This document shows positions 10,611 to 21,800 of a stretch of DNA of 64,000 nucleotides, one piece after another. The position numbers were made by a program, and so were the translations under genes. This DNA comes from Artemia franciscana. Taxonomy: Eukaryota > Arthropoda > Branchiopoda > Anostraca > Artemiidae. The first letter of the stretch is position 1, and each line of letters starts with the position of its first letter. Below the pieces are notes generated by a model. The model had not been told where the DNA came from. It did not search any database and worked only from the letters and a program-made list of their open reading frames with translations. Where the stretch lies: contig NC_088873.1 of the NCBI RefSeq assembly GCF_032884065.1, forward strand, positions 38,737,823 to 38,801,822, written 5' to 3'.

Positions 10611-11535
10611 TTAAAATTGACTCTCTCTCTGTGGTCTCTGTGGACGATTATTCAGCCTATTGCGTTCTTCCGGGATGATCATCTGATCCGCTTTCCTGGC
10701 GGGCTTAGACCTCGGGTTCGACCCAGATGATCCAACATTTACTTCTGTAGCACTAGTCTGACTGTTTAGTTCCTGGTGAATTTCGGCGGTGACCGCCGCG
10801 TTTACTACTGTCTGGGCCGAGGAGGCACTATCCATTGAGCTCTGAGAGTCACTTCGACCACAGTGGGACCAAGGCCTAGTTATATTTTTCCGGGTGACCT
10901 CTTTAACTTTTCTACTCTCTTCATCATAAACCAAGAGAGTTCCATCGACAAAAAGTTTTATTCCCCGTAATCTGACGGGTTTTCCCTCTTCAATTGCTTG
11001 GTTCATGACTATTTTTTAAGTGGCTTCGCGCATTCCTTTCCTCCAATGTGTAGTCCGGGGCCACGTCGTTCCGAAACGTCGTTCCACTCCGTCGTTCCGA
11101 AACGTACGGCCGCTTTTCAGAATAAAGTTTCGGGTATCTGCGCACTGTATTTTCAGCAAAATTGCTCCTGACCTCATCCGGAAAACATCCTTTACCTCGC
11201 TACGATGGAGCTCCAAAGACGAAATTCGGGTATCCAGATACAACTTCTTCTTTAAGCGTAGTTAGTAGTGAGTCTCTCTGTCGTAAGTTGTAAATAATCA
11301 CGTTTGTTCTCATCACTTCGGTTTCTATATACCGAATACGGCGGTTTGCTTCACCAAGTTCTTTCCTCGTTACCACAAGTTCTTGACTAAGCTTTTGGTT
11401 TTCTGCATTAATTTGTGTCAACTGTCCTTTAATAATCACATGTGGCAATAAGCCGAGTTTTGCGTTGACTGTGGTGACAAGCACTGACTGTGGTGCGTCT
11501 TCATCCGCCATATTGTGAATTCTTATATATTCCAA
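10611..11535 (-). pseudogene. LINE ORF1-like protein (broken)
   Basis: The first frame (11535-11200) has a coiled-coil heptad region, QINAENQKLSQELVVTRKEL to YIETEVMRTNVIIYNL, typical of ORF1 trimerisation. A frameshift moves to the frame 11243-11016, with SEVKDVFRMRSGAILLKIQ, matching the RRM-like single-strand nucleic-acid-binding part of L1-type ORF1. After an in-frame TAA comes QAIEEGKPVRLRGIKLFVDG, the usual C-terminal ORF1 block, then a Ser/Gln-rich tail. These assignments come from motif recognition only. Confidence 0.7.
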
Positions 11536-12461
11536 TTCTTAAATCCTTGTATGAAAATCTCTTTACAAGTGTCTAAAAAACTAGTCAAACAGGTTTCAAA
11601 AACGATCTTCATTTGTCGATTGATTGCAAAATAAGTTCATAAAAACTTGCCAAACAGCTTTGTTTACTATCCAGAAAAAGGTTATTTTTTCACTCAGAAT
11701 GCATAGTTGTTCACGGAACGAAAGCTAATTCAACGATATACAGATTCAGACCGATATAAATCGGTCTGTTTTTATTATCTGCTACACCCGCTTATATTTT
11801 AAAATGTTATTTTATATTATATTTTATATTTATATTATATTTTATATAATATTTTACATTATATTTAAAAAGTAAAGAATGTTATCGTCTTCAATGTTTG
11901 TTTGCTTATATCTTCTGGAACTTATCATCTAGCAGAAGATAACGCACAAAATCATAAAACAGGCGTAAAGTGAGCACAGTCAGTAATATTAAAATTCTTG
12001 GTCTAAAGATATGAGCCGAAACATTTATTGTTCAAATCGGATTTTGACTATTTTCAAGTGGTAAGAATAGTAAAAAGGCTATTTTTTTTATTTTGAAATA
12101 GTTTTCTTTTCTGCTGAAAAAATATTCATCCACAAAAATCCCTTATTTGACCATTTCAGTAATGTGACACTCTGGACACTTGGTTTTCACAATATATCAG
12201 TAAAAAAGGGAAGAATTACCAAAATTATAATATGCCCACCTTACTCTTGGAATAGTAGAAAAGCTGTTGTTTTCGATTTTCAAGGCCTTTAGAATAAGTC
12301 TAAGAGAGACAAAAGACGCAAGCTGTTTAATGATGGTGATGCCATAGCAGTGAACAAATAGCAGTGTCTGAAAAACTGAAGACGAATAATCATACAAAAC
12401 TCATCATTTGCGGCTCTATGCTAGTGACATGCTAGCTTTATGTATATCTTACGTCTATCAA
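11536..12461. other. No gene recognised
   Basis: AT-rich sequence with a TATATTT-rich stretch at about 11800-11870. I see no ORF with a recognisable domain, no RNA gene and no clear repeat terminus until the foldback repeat starts at 12462. Confidence 0.5.
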
Positions 12462-12685
12462 ACAGTTCGTGGTAACAAACTATAGTAAGGAGCGACATGG
12501 CTCAATAGTAACCTAAACTAAAAAAACGGAATTTTGATACCAATAGTTGCATCAAAGAAATCGAATGTTAATGCTGATCTTCAATATATAATTTGCATCA
12601 AGTTTAGTCTTAACCATCAAAAGTTACGAGCCTAAGAAAATTTGCCTTATTTTGAAAAATATGGGGAAACACCCCTTAAAAGTCA
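12462..12685 (+). repeat. Foldback repeat family B, left end
   Basis: The repeat starts with a decayed palindrome (ACAGTTCGTGGTAACAAACT) followed by AGTAAGGAGCGACATGGCTC. The same start occurs at 28913 and, inverted, at 25406-25425, where the palindrome CAGTTCG/CGAACTG is intact. The sequence runs to 12685, where a Helitron interrupts it. Confidence 0.65.
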
Positions 12686-12886
12686 TCTATATATATAAAA
12701 ATAAGTTGTTTGTCTGTGGGTCTGTCGAGTGACGTCATGTCATCATGTCGTCATGAAGTTATTTGTCGTCATGTTTGTTATGACGATGACGTCATTAAAA
12801 GTATTTAAGAAAATCGTTCAAAGACAAATTTTTAATTGTAAGAAGATCGTGGACGGAAAAATGTTTAATTGTAAAATGACTGAAGA

Positions 12887-13212
12887 ACCTACAATGGCAA
12901 CAGCCGAGGAAGCTGCTCAAAGAGTCTATGCCAAAAAAACTTGCGGCTGATAGAGAAAGTAAGAAAAGAAAGCGTGCCGAGGAATCACAAGAACAGCAAC
13001 AAAACAGGCTTGCGGCTAAAGAACGCAAAACCGCGCAGTTCGATGAAAATCCACCTGGACAGCGAGAGTCAAAACATATCAAAACTGAAAATGCTAGCGA
13101 TGATGATTGGGTTTGGGATTTTGACTTGGATAAGGTCATTAATGCCTACCAGATTTTAGTTAAAAAAACAAAGGTTCGGCGATATGTATTTCATAGTGAC
13201 GCTGAAAAATAA
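12887..13212 (+). pseudogene. Helitron leader ORF, one frameshift
   Basis: The ORF opens [20 protein letters not shown]. An extra base in the A run after CCAAAAAAAC shifts the frame; the next frame continues [17 protein letters not shown], then ASDDDWVWDFDLDKVINAY and KKTKVRRYVFHSDAEK before stopping. The copy at 16564-16998 lacks this frameshift. A partial second leader start (MTEEPTMATPEEAAQNECIQ) lies at about 13508-13634. Confidence 0.7.
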
Positions 13213-14454
13213 AGAAGAGAAAGAAAACTGAAAAAAGAAAAAAGGTAAAAAACTAAAAAAAACTAAAAAGAAAAAACACTCAAAGAGAAATTACAGACCG
13301 GGACACAAATGACGACCGGGACAGAGGGAATATAAATGACGACAGGGACACTCAAAGAGAAATTACAGACTGGGATACCGGGACACAAATGACGACCGGG
13401 ACACAGGGAATATAAATGACGACCAGGACACAGGTATTTAAGAATATCGTTCAAAGACAAATTTTTAATTGTAAGAAGATCGTTGAAAGAGAAATTTCTA
13501 ATTGTAAAATGACTGAAGAACCTACAATGGCAACACCCGAGGAAGCTGCTCAAAACGAATGTATTCAAGCCGAAGTAGCTGAGTTGGTAAAGCGTTATGT
13601 TTCAGGTTCTATGTCCGAAAGGCTCCAGGTTTGAACCTTGGCTTTAGCATTAATATAAAAGAAGAAAAAAAAACTAAAAAAGGTAAAAACTACAAAAAAA
13701 CTAAAAGGAAAATACTAAAAAAACTAAAAAAGCTAAAAAACAAAAAAACAAAAAAAGGTAAAAAACTAAAAGCTAAAAAAGAAAAAAAACTAAAAAAACT
13801 AAAAAAGGTAAAAACTACAAAAAAACTAAAAAGAAAAAAAAGCTAGAAACTAATAAAAAACTAGAAAAATACTGAAAAGGAAAAAAACTGAAAAATAAAG
13901 GAGAATAAGAAAACTAAAAGCCGGGACACAGGGAATATAAATGACGAACGGGACAATCAAAGAGAAATTACAGACTGGGACACAAATAACGACCGGAGAT
14001 ATAAATGACGACCGGGACACTCAAAGACAAATTACAGACCGGGACAGCGGGACACAAATGACGACCGGGACACAGGGAATATAAATGACGACTGGGACGC
14101 TCAAAGAGAAATTACAGACTGGGACACTGGGACACAAATGACGACCGGGATACTGGGAATATAAATGACGACCGGGAAACAGGGACACAACTACGAGGGG
14201 GATGCCGGGGGCACAGGGGGATATATAAATGACGACGGGGACACAGGGACTGTTCGATTAGCAATCACCATCAACAAAGCTCAAGGGCAATCATTAGAAT
14301 AATCAGGTATAGATCTGAATACGGATTGTTTTTCCCATGGATAGTTTTATGTTGCATGTTCAAGAGTCGGTAAACCTGACAATCTATTTATATGCACAGA
14401 CAATGGGACATCGAAGAATGTTGTATATTCGCAAGTTTTACGTAGTTAAAACAA

Positions 14455-14564
<110 letters not shown>

Positions 14565-14640
14565 TTCTATATTCACAGGTGGGACACAGGGACACAACTA
14601 CAATGGCACGTAACAACTTACGCGCGCGAGGGGGCTTGGA

Positions 14641-14704
14641 GGGGCGCGAAGCGCCCCCACCAACTAGGTGTTGGGGTGGCGCGAAGCGCCACCCCAACAG
14701 CTAG
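14641..14704 (+). other. Helitron 3' end: double hairpin and CTAG
   Basis: Two hairpins with GAA triloops stand in tandem. The first has arms GGGGCGC/GCGCCCC (14641-14657). The second has 10-bp arms GGGGTGGCGC/GCGCCACCCC (14673-14695). CAACAG and the terminal CTAG (14701-14704) follow. Helitron 3' hairpins act as termination signals in rolling-circle transposition; one hairpin is usual, so the second is notable. Confidence 0.85.
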
Positions 14705-15345
14705 TGCGTAATAAAAACATACGAATTTAGAAGTTCGTCGCGTAAGCTAATTCGTAATTTACGTATGTTTTACTAATAAAAACATTCGTACAATTAAAAG
14801 TTCTAGTTGCCTTTTTAAGTAGCCAAAAACCTGGGGGGGGGGGGGGGTAACTAGGCCTACTCCCCCGCTCCTTTTTTCTCAAAATCGTGCGATCAAAACT
14901 ATGAGAAAGCCATTTAGCCAAAGATATAAATTAATATGCAAATTTCGTTTTAATTATTGATGTGCGGAGAGACAAAATCAAAACATGCATTAATTCAAAA
15001 CGTTCAGAAATTAAATAAAAAAACAGCTTTTTTAACTGAAATTAAGGAAGGACATTAAAACTTTAAACAACCAGAAATTACTCTGTATATGAAAGGGGAT
15101 GTTCCCGCCTCGACGCCCCGCTCTTTACGCTAAAGTTTATTACTGTTTTAGGATGTAGAGTTGAGAGAAAGAGTCAAATTTTAGCGTAAAGAGCGAGGCG
15201 TTGAGAGGGAACAGCCACTTTCATATACGGAGTAATTTCTGTTCGTTTCAAGTTTTAATGTCGCCCTTTACTTTCAGTTAAAAAAAAACTGTTTTTTTAT
15301 TTAATCACGTACAGGAGGCTCCATGCTGAGGATATACTAGTTCTA
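14705..15345 (+). repeat. Foldback repeat family B, right part with palindrome
   Basis: The sequence resumes with GCGTAATAAAAACATACG, which matches the interior of the longer copy at 28913-30590. It ends in a palindrome (about 15020-15300) built from GGAGCGACATTAAAAC-like arms around CTCTTTACGCTAAAGTTT / TTAGCGTAAAGAGCGAGG. A run of 14-15 G lies near 14833. The roughly 900 bp between the two halves in the longer copy are missing here. Confidence 0.6.
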
Positions 15346-15552
15346 TGGTAGGTTTTATATATAACTAGCTGTTGGGGTGGCGCTTCGCGCCACCCCAACA
15401 CCTAGTTGGTGGGGGCGCTTCGCGCCCGCATGCCCCCCCCCCCCGCGCGCGTAAGTCGTTACGCGCCATATTAGTTACGCGCCATTGTAGTTGTGTCCCT
15501 GTGTCCCACCTGTGAATACAGATAAAAGAGCAAAGATTTCTCTTTTCGTTAT

Positions 15553-15759
<207 letters not shown>

Positions 15760-16563
15760 TTTAACTACGTAAAACTTGGGAATATACAACATTCTTCTAT
15801 GTCCCATTGTCTGTGCATATAAATAGATTGTCAGGTTTACCGACTCTTGAACATGCAACATAAGATTGTCCATGGGAAAAACAATCTGTATTCAGATCTA
15901 TACCTCATTATTCTAATGATTGCCCTTGAGCTTTGTTGATGGTGATTGCTAATCGAATATTCCCTGTGTCCCGGTCGTCATTTATATTCCCAGTATCCCG
16001 GTTGTCATTTGTGTCCCAGTGTCCCAGTCTGTAATTTCTCTTTGAACGTCCCGTTCGTCATTTATACTCCCTGTGTCCCGGTCGTCATTTGTGTCCCGGT
16101 CTGTAATTTATCTTTGAGTGTCCCGGTCGTCATTTATATCTCCCGGTCGTTATTTGTGTCCCAGTGTCCCAGTCTGTAATTTCTCTTTGAGTGTCCCGGT
16201 CGTCATTTATATTCCCTGTGTCCCGGCTTTAAGTTTTCTTTTTCTCCTTTATTTTTCAGTTTTTTTCCTTTTTTTAGTTTTTTTTTCTTTTTCAGTTTTT
16301 AGTTTTTTTTTAGTTTTTTTATTAGTCTTTATTTTTTTTCTTTTTAGTTTTTTTGTAGTTTTTACTTTTTTCTTTTTTACCTTTTTTTTGTGTTTTTTTA
16401 GTTTTTTAGTATTTTCTTTTTAGTTATTTTTTGTAGTTTTACCTTTTTTAGTTTTTTTCTTCTTTTGTATTAATGCTAAAGCCAAGGTTCAAACCTGGAG
16501 CCTCTCGGACCTAGAACCTGAAACATAAAGCTTTGCCAACTCAGCTACTTCGGCTTGTTTTTT

Positions 16564-16998
16564 TTAAACTAAAATCTGGTAGGTATTGATGACCTTATCC
16601 AAGTCAAAATCCCAAACCCAATCATCATCGCTCTCATTTTCAGTTTTGATATGTTTTGACTCTCGCTGTCCAGGTGGATTTTCATCGAACTGCGCAGTTT
16701 TGCGTTCTTTAGCCGCAAGCCTGTTTTCTTGCTGTTCTTGTGATTCCTCGGCACGCTTTCTTTTCTTACTTTCTCTATCAGCCGCAAGTTTTTTGGCATA
16801 GACTCTTTGAGCAGCTTCCTCGGCTGTTGCCATTGTAGGTTCTTCAGTCATTTTACAATTAAACATTTTTCCGTCCACGATCTTCTTACAATTAAAAATT
16901 TGTCTTTGAACGATTTTCTTAAATACTTTTAATGACGTCGTCGTCATAACAAACATGACGACAACTAACTTCATGACGACATGATGACATGACGTCAC
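16564..16998 (-). CDS. Helitron leader ORF, intact (144 codons)
   Basis: This is the longest undisturbed leader of the family, opening 43 bp from the element's 5' end inside the TGACGTCA region. An alternative start at [20 protein letters not shown] is more likely, because the autonomous-type copy at 3495 has the related AAQRVYAKK near its start. One 23-residue repeat ([17 protein letters not shown]) is followed by LAAKERKTAQFDENPPGQ and the acidic module ESDDDWVWDFDLDKVINTY. No enzymatic motif is visible. It may simply be the leftover N-terminus of the transposase, or a short adaptor-like peptide. Confidence 0.55.
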   Translation of the reverse strand: MTSCHHVVMKLVVVMFVMTTTSLKVFKKIVQRQIFNCKKIVDGKMFNCKMTEEPTMATAEEAAQRVYAKKLAADRESKKRKRAEESQEQQENRLAAKERKTAQFDENPPGQRESKHIKTENESDDDWVWDFDLDKVINTYQILV

Positions 16999-17079
16999 TC
17001 GACAGACCCACAGACAAACAACTTATTTTTATATATATAGATTAAATAAAAAACAAGTGATGCGTTTTCTTATGTTGCT

Positions 17080-18000
17080 GATGTTCTTACTTCCCTCGTT
17101 AATTTGTGCTTGAAACGGGGAACGTTTCTTGATTGCTTGAAAATTGTTAAGATTACCCCTGTTTTTAAAGGCGGTAATAAAAATGATATTGGAAATTATT
17201 AGTCTATCTCGGTCTTACCTGTTATTTCTCGTGTGCTAAAAAGTGTATTAAAATTAGAGTTTATGATCATTTGGAACTACATAAGCTGTTAAATCCAATT
17301 GAATTTGGCCTCAGGAAGGGGAGAACCACAGAGATGGCATTATCATATATAACTTCGGTAATCAATGGAGCTCTTGACAATAAGCTTAGAGTAGCTGGTC
17401 TAATTTTTGATTTGATTAAGGCTTTTGACACTGTTGACCCCCAACTACTGCTTTGAAAATGTGAATTTCATGGACTAAGGGAGGATACTTTGGCTTTGCT
17501 CTGTGATTACCTCCGAAATAGAGATCAGTATGTTCACATTAATGGATTTTCTTCAAGTAAAAGTCTTGATAAATCTGGTATCCCCCAGGGCTCTGTGTTA
17601 GGTCCCACTCTTTTTTGATTTTTATTAATGATCTGCCGAATGATGTTGCATTTACTTCTAGAATTAGAGATCTAGTGGATCCTGCACCTTCGGGATCCAA
17701 AATCACTACACCCTTATTTGGTGATAATGCGACACTGATGTGTGTTGCTTCAATTGAACAACAACTTACCTCAACAATTAATGCTGCAATGACTACGACA
17801 TGTCTTTGGTTGAAGACAAACCGGCTTGACCTAAATATAAATAAGTCAAATTTTGCTATCTTTTCAGGGTCTCCAGATTATTATTCTTGGATTACGGAAA
17901 TAACTTCACCGAAAGGAAATGTTAAGAGGTCAAGTTTCGTTAAGCACCTTGGGATTATTACTGACGAAAATTTATCATTTATATAGGCTACCAAGTTAAA
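17080..18000 (+). pseudogene. LINE reverse transcriptase fragment (broken)
   Basis: Non-LTR RT blocks appear in order: FLKIVKITPVFKGGNKNDI, then RKGRTTEMALSYITS, GLIFDLIKAFDTVDPQLLL, then SGIPQGSVLGPTLF, INDLPNDV, FGDNATLM (degenerate FADD box) and WLKTNRLDLNINKSNFAIF. The frame is broken by stops and at least one frameshift (near 17615), and the metal-binding FADD motif is altered. No endonuclease or tail is attached. The family looks Jockey/CR1-like; this call is approximate. It lies opposite in strand to the LINE at 9513-11535. Confidence 0.8.
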
Positions 18001-18412
18001 GCTATAATTAGAATACTATCGTGGAATTTAGGGATTATCTGTGAATTCAAACACATTTTCCTTCAAATGTTTTACGGTTATTGTATTTTTCTCTGATGCA
18101 TCCACATATTTAGTATTGCCTCCAATTATTAGAAAACATCCAAACAGCAGTGAAATAATTCACGTGCCCGTGCCCGTTCAGTTCACGTGCCCGTGGAGAA
18201 CTCAGGTTTTGAAGTATAAATAAATCTAAATTAGGTTCATGACAAAAGATAATCCTACAATAAATAAACCCAAGAGTTACAGTTGTGACGGTATCAGTAA
18301 ATTACAAAATATGGTTTGCTGACTCAATAGAATAAAACCAAATTAGTATTTCTATTTTAGATTGGGAGTGTCGATATTCAGCCAATCTAGTTTTTAATTC
18401 AAAATAGAAAGA
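18001..18412. other. Non-coding stretch, possible promoter and 5' UTR
   Basis: AT-rich sequence containing CACGTGCCCGTGCCCGTTCA-like direct repeats (18160-18195). It precedes the exon at 18413 and may hold its promoter and 5' UTR; no TATA box could be fixed with confidence. Confidence 0.35.
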
Positions 18413-18547
18413 ATGGCTGATGCTGGTAAGGCCGTTTGGTCAATCCTTTGGCTCATACTACTGATTCTTATTGGATTTCCTGTTGCTGGGTTCTGTGCTA
18501 GCTGGTATATTATATTCTCAGTTTTCATTTGTATAGAAGGCTGTGGG
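18413..18547 (+). CDS. First coding exon of a small membrane protein
   Basis: ATG at 18413 opens MADAGKAVWSILWLILLILI, then GFPVAGFCASWYIIFSVFIC and IEGCG, 45 codons, followed by a strong donor GTAAGT at 18548. The exon encodes two hydrophobic segments (about residues 9-23 and 24-41) and resembles a family of small conserved metazoan membrane proteins of unknown function, recognised by the pattern WSILWLI...PVAG.CA..YI...P...CI. The next exon should start with a sequence like LTDFLLKGVQ; I did not find it downstream in the window. Coding use and the perfect donor argue for a real exon; it could also be an orphan left by rearrangement. Confidence 0.65.
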
Positions 18548-18879
18548 GTAAGTAAACTTTATTATTGGTATATTTTCCTTCAATAAATTTGGTATAATGA
18601 AAACAACCCAGGTTATAAAAAAAAAATTAAGTGAACGAGAAAAAACTTAGCCAATTTATAGTCACTTTTATTGGATAAGGTTTTTCTTTAAAAAAAAAAA
18701 TAATGCTGCTATGCAGTTTATTTCTAAATTGCCCGACGTTTCCCCTTAAGCATATGTTTTCCGTTCTCCTATATAAAAAAAAAGGTGCTCTTCTTTCAGA
18801 AAAATGTGATGTTAGAAGGAATTAAAGACTAATAGGAGGAATTTGTATTCAAAGATGATTCATAAACCATATTAGTTTG
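18548..18879. other. Intron start, no other feature
   Basis: AT-rich sequence after the GTAAGT donor with several A runs. No gene is seen before the satellite array begins. Confidence 0.4.
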
Positions 18880-21800
18880 CCAGAAGGAAATTCGAAGAAA
18901 TAAAGATCGAGAGCGGGGTTTTTTAAGGCAAACGAAAACACTGGACAAAAAGGAGAATATTTCAGAGGTGCAACCACTTTGCTCCTTTTGAAGCAAATTT
19001 GAACAAATAAAGATCGAGAGCGGGTTTTTTAAGGCAAATAGAAACACAAGACAAAAAGGAGAATATTTCAGAAGTACAGCCACTTTGCTCTTTTTGAAGC
19101 AAATTTGAACAAATAAAGATCGAGAGCGGGTTTTTAAGGCAAACAGAAACACAAGACAAAAAGGAGAATATTTCAGAAGTACAACCACTTTGCTCCTTTT
19201 GAAGCAAATTTGAACAAATAAAGATCGAGAGCGGGTTTTTTTTTTAAGGCAAACAGAAACATAAGACAAAAAGGAGAATATTTCAGAGGTGCAACCACTT
19301 TGCTCCTTTTGAAGCAAATTTGAACAAATAAAGATCGAGAGCGGGTTTTTTAAGGCAAACAGAAACACAAGACAAAAAGGAGAATATTTCAGAGGTGCAA
19401 CCACTTTGCTCCTTTTGAAGCAAATTTGAACAAATAAAGATCGAGAGCGGGGTTTTTTAAGGCAAACGAAAACACTGGACAAAAAGGAGAATATTTCAGA
19501 GGTGCAACCACTTTGCTCCTTTTGAAGCAAATTTGAATAAATAAAGATCGAGAGCGGGTTTTTTAAGGCAAACAGAAACACAAGACAAAAAGGAGAATAT
19601 TTCAGAGATGCAACCACTTTGCTCCTTTTGAAGAAAATTTGAACAAATTAAGATCGAGAGCGGGTTTTTTAATGCAAACAGAAACACAAGACAAAAAGGG
19701 AATATTTCAGAGACGCAACCACTTTGCTCCTTTTGAAGCAAATTTGAACAAATAAAGATCGAGAGCGGTTTTTTTAATGCAAACAGAAACACAAGACAAA
19801 AAGGAGAATATTTCAGAGGTGGAACCACTTTGCTCCTTTTGAAGCAAATTTGAACAAAAAAAGATCGAGAGCGGGTTTTTTAAGGCAAACAGAAACACAA
19901 GACAAAAAGGAGAATATTTCAGAGGTACAACCACTTCGCTTTTTTTGAAGCAAATTTGAAGAACTGAAGATCGAGAGCGGGGTTTTTTAAGACAAACGAA
20001 GACACTGGACTAGAAGGAGAATATTTCAGAGATGTAACCACTTCGCTTCTTTTGAAGCAAATTTGAACAAATAAGCATCGACAGCGGGGTTTTTCAAGGC
20101 AAACGAAAACATTGGACAAGAAGGAGAATATTTCAGAGGTGAAACCACTTTGCTTCTTTTGAAGCAAATTTGAAGAAATAAAGATCAAGAGCGGGGTTTT
20201 CTAAGGCAAACGAAAACCATGGACAAAAAGGAGAATATTTCAGAGGTGAAACCACTTTGCTTCTTTTGAAGCAAACTTGAAGATATGAAGATCGACAGCA
20301 GGGTTATTTAAGGCAAACGAAAACACTGGACTAAAAGAAAATATACTTCAGAGGTGCAACCACTTCACTTCTTTGGAATCAAATTTGAAGAAATAAAGAT
20401 CGACAGCGGGGTTATTTAAGGAAAACGAAAACACTGGATAAAAAGGAAAATATTTCAGAGGTGAAACCACTTTGCTTCTTTTAAAGCAAACTTGAAGAAA
20501 TAAAGATCGGGAGCAGGGTTTTTTAAGGCAAACAAAAACACAAGACAAAAACGAGAATATTTCAGAGATGCAACCACTTCGCTTCTTTTGAAGCAAAAGA
20601 GAATATTCCAGAGGTACAATCACTTCGTTTTTTTTTTGAAGCAAATTTGAAGAAATAAAGATCGAGAGCGGGATTCTTAAGAGAAACAAAAACACAAGAC
20701 AAAAAGGAGAATATTTCAGAGGTACAACCACTTCGTTTCTTTTGAAGCAAATTTGAAGAAATAAACATCGAGAGCGAGTTTCTTAAGAGAAACAAAAACA
20801 CAAGACAAAAAGGAGAATATTTCAGAGGTGAAACCGCTTTGCTTCTTTTGAAGCAAACTCGAAGAAATAAAGATCGACAGCAGGGTTCTTTAAGGCAAAT
20901 GAAAACACTGGACTAAAAGAAAATATACTTCAGAGGTGCAACCACTTCGCTTCTTTGGAAGCAAATTTGAAGAAATAAAGGTCGACAGCGGGGTTATTTA
21001 AGGCAAACGAAAACACTGGACTAAAAGAAAATATACTTCAGGGGTGCAACCACTTTGCTTCTTTTGAAGTAAATTTGAAGAAATAAAGATCGGGAGCAGG
21101 GTTTTTTAAGGCAAATAAAAACACAAGACAAAAACGAGAATATTTCAGAGACGCAACCACTTCGCTTCTTTTCAAGCAAATTTGTAGAAATAAAGATCGG
21201 GAGCAGAGTTTTTTTAAGGCAAACAAAAACACAAGACAAAAACGAGAATATTTCAGAGATGCAACCACTTCGCTTCTTTTGAAGCAAATTTGTAGAAATA
21301 AAGATCGACAGCGGGGTTATTTAAGGCAAACAAAAACACTGGACTAAAAGAAAATATACTTCAGAGGTGCAACCACTTTGCTTCTTTTGAAGCAAATTTG
21401 AAGAAATAAAAGATCGGGAGCAGGGTTAAAAGATCGGGAGCAGAGATGCAACCACTTCGCTTCTTTTGAAGCAAATTTGAAGAAATAAAGATCACGAGCG
21501 GGTTTATTAAGGAAAACGAAAACACTGGACTAAAAAGAGAATATTTCAGAGGTACAACCACTTTGTTTCTTTTGAAGCAAATTTGAAGAAACAAAGATCG
21601 AGACCGGGTTTCTTAAGAGAAACAAAATCACAAGACAAAAAGGAGAATATTTCAGAAGTGAAACCACTTTGCTTCTTTTGAAGCAAGCTTGAAGATATGA
21701 AGATCAACAGCAGGGTTATTTAAGGCAAACGAAAACACTGGACTAAAAGAAAATATACTTCAGAGGTGCAACCACTTCACTTCTTTGGAATCAAATTTGA

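Larger units (their letters stand above)
9513..11535 (-). mobile_element. Non-LTR retrotransposon (LINE) with ORF1 and endonuclease, no RT
   Basis: In minus-strand order there is an ORF1 with coiled coil and RRM-like part (11535-10611), then an APE-type endonuclease (about 10560-9670), then a short linker to about 9513. No reverse transcriptase follows. LINEs are normally truncated at the 5' end, so loss of the 3' half while the 5' half remains implies a later deletion or rearrangement. ORF1 carries a frameshift near 11215-11240 and an in-frame TAA at 11016-11018, so the element is dead. Confidence 0.8.

Noticed and set aside
13631-13846. Lysine-rich ORF (KKLKKLKN type)
   Set aside because: Translation of the (A)nCTAAAAA low-complexity tract inside a Helitron.
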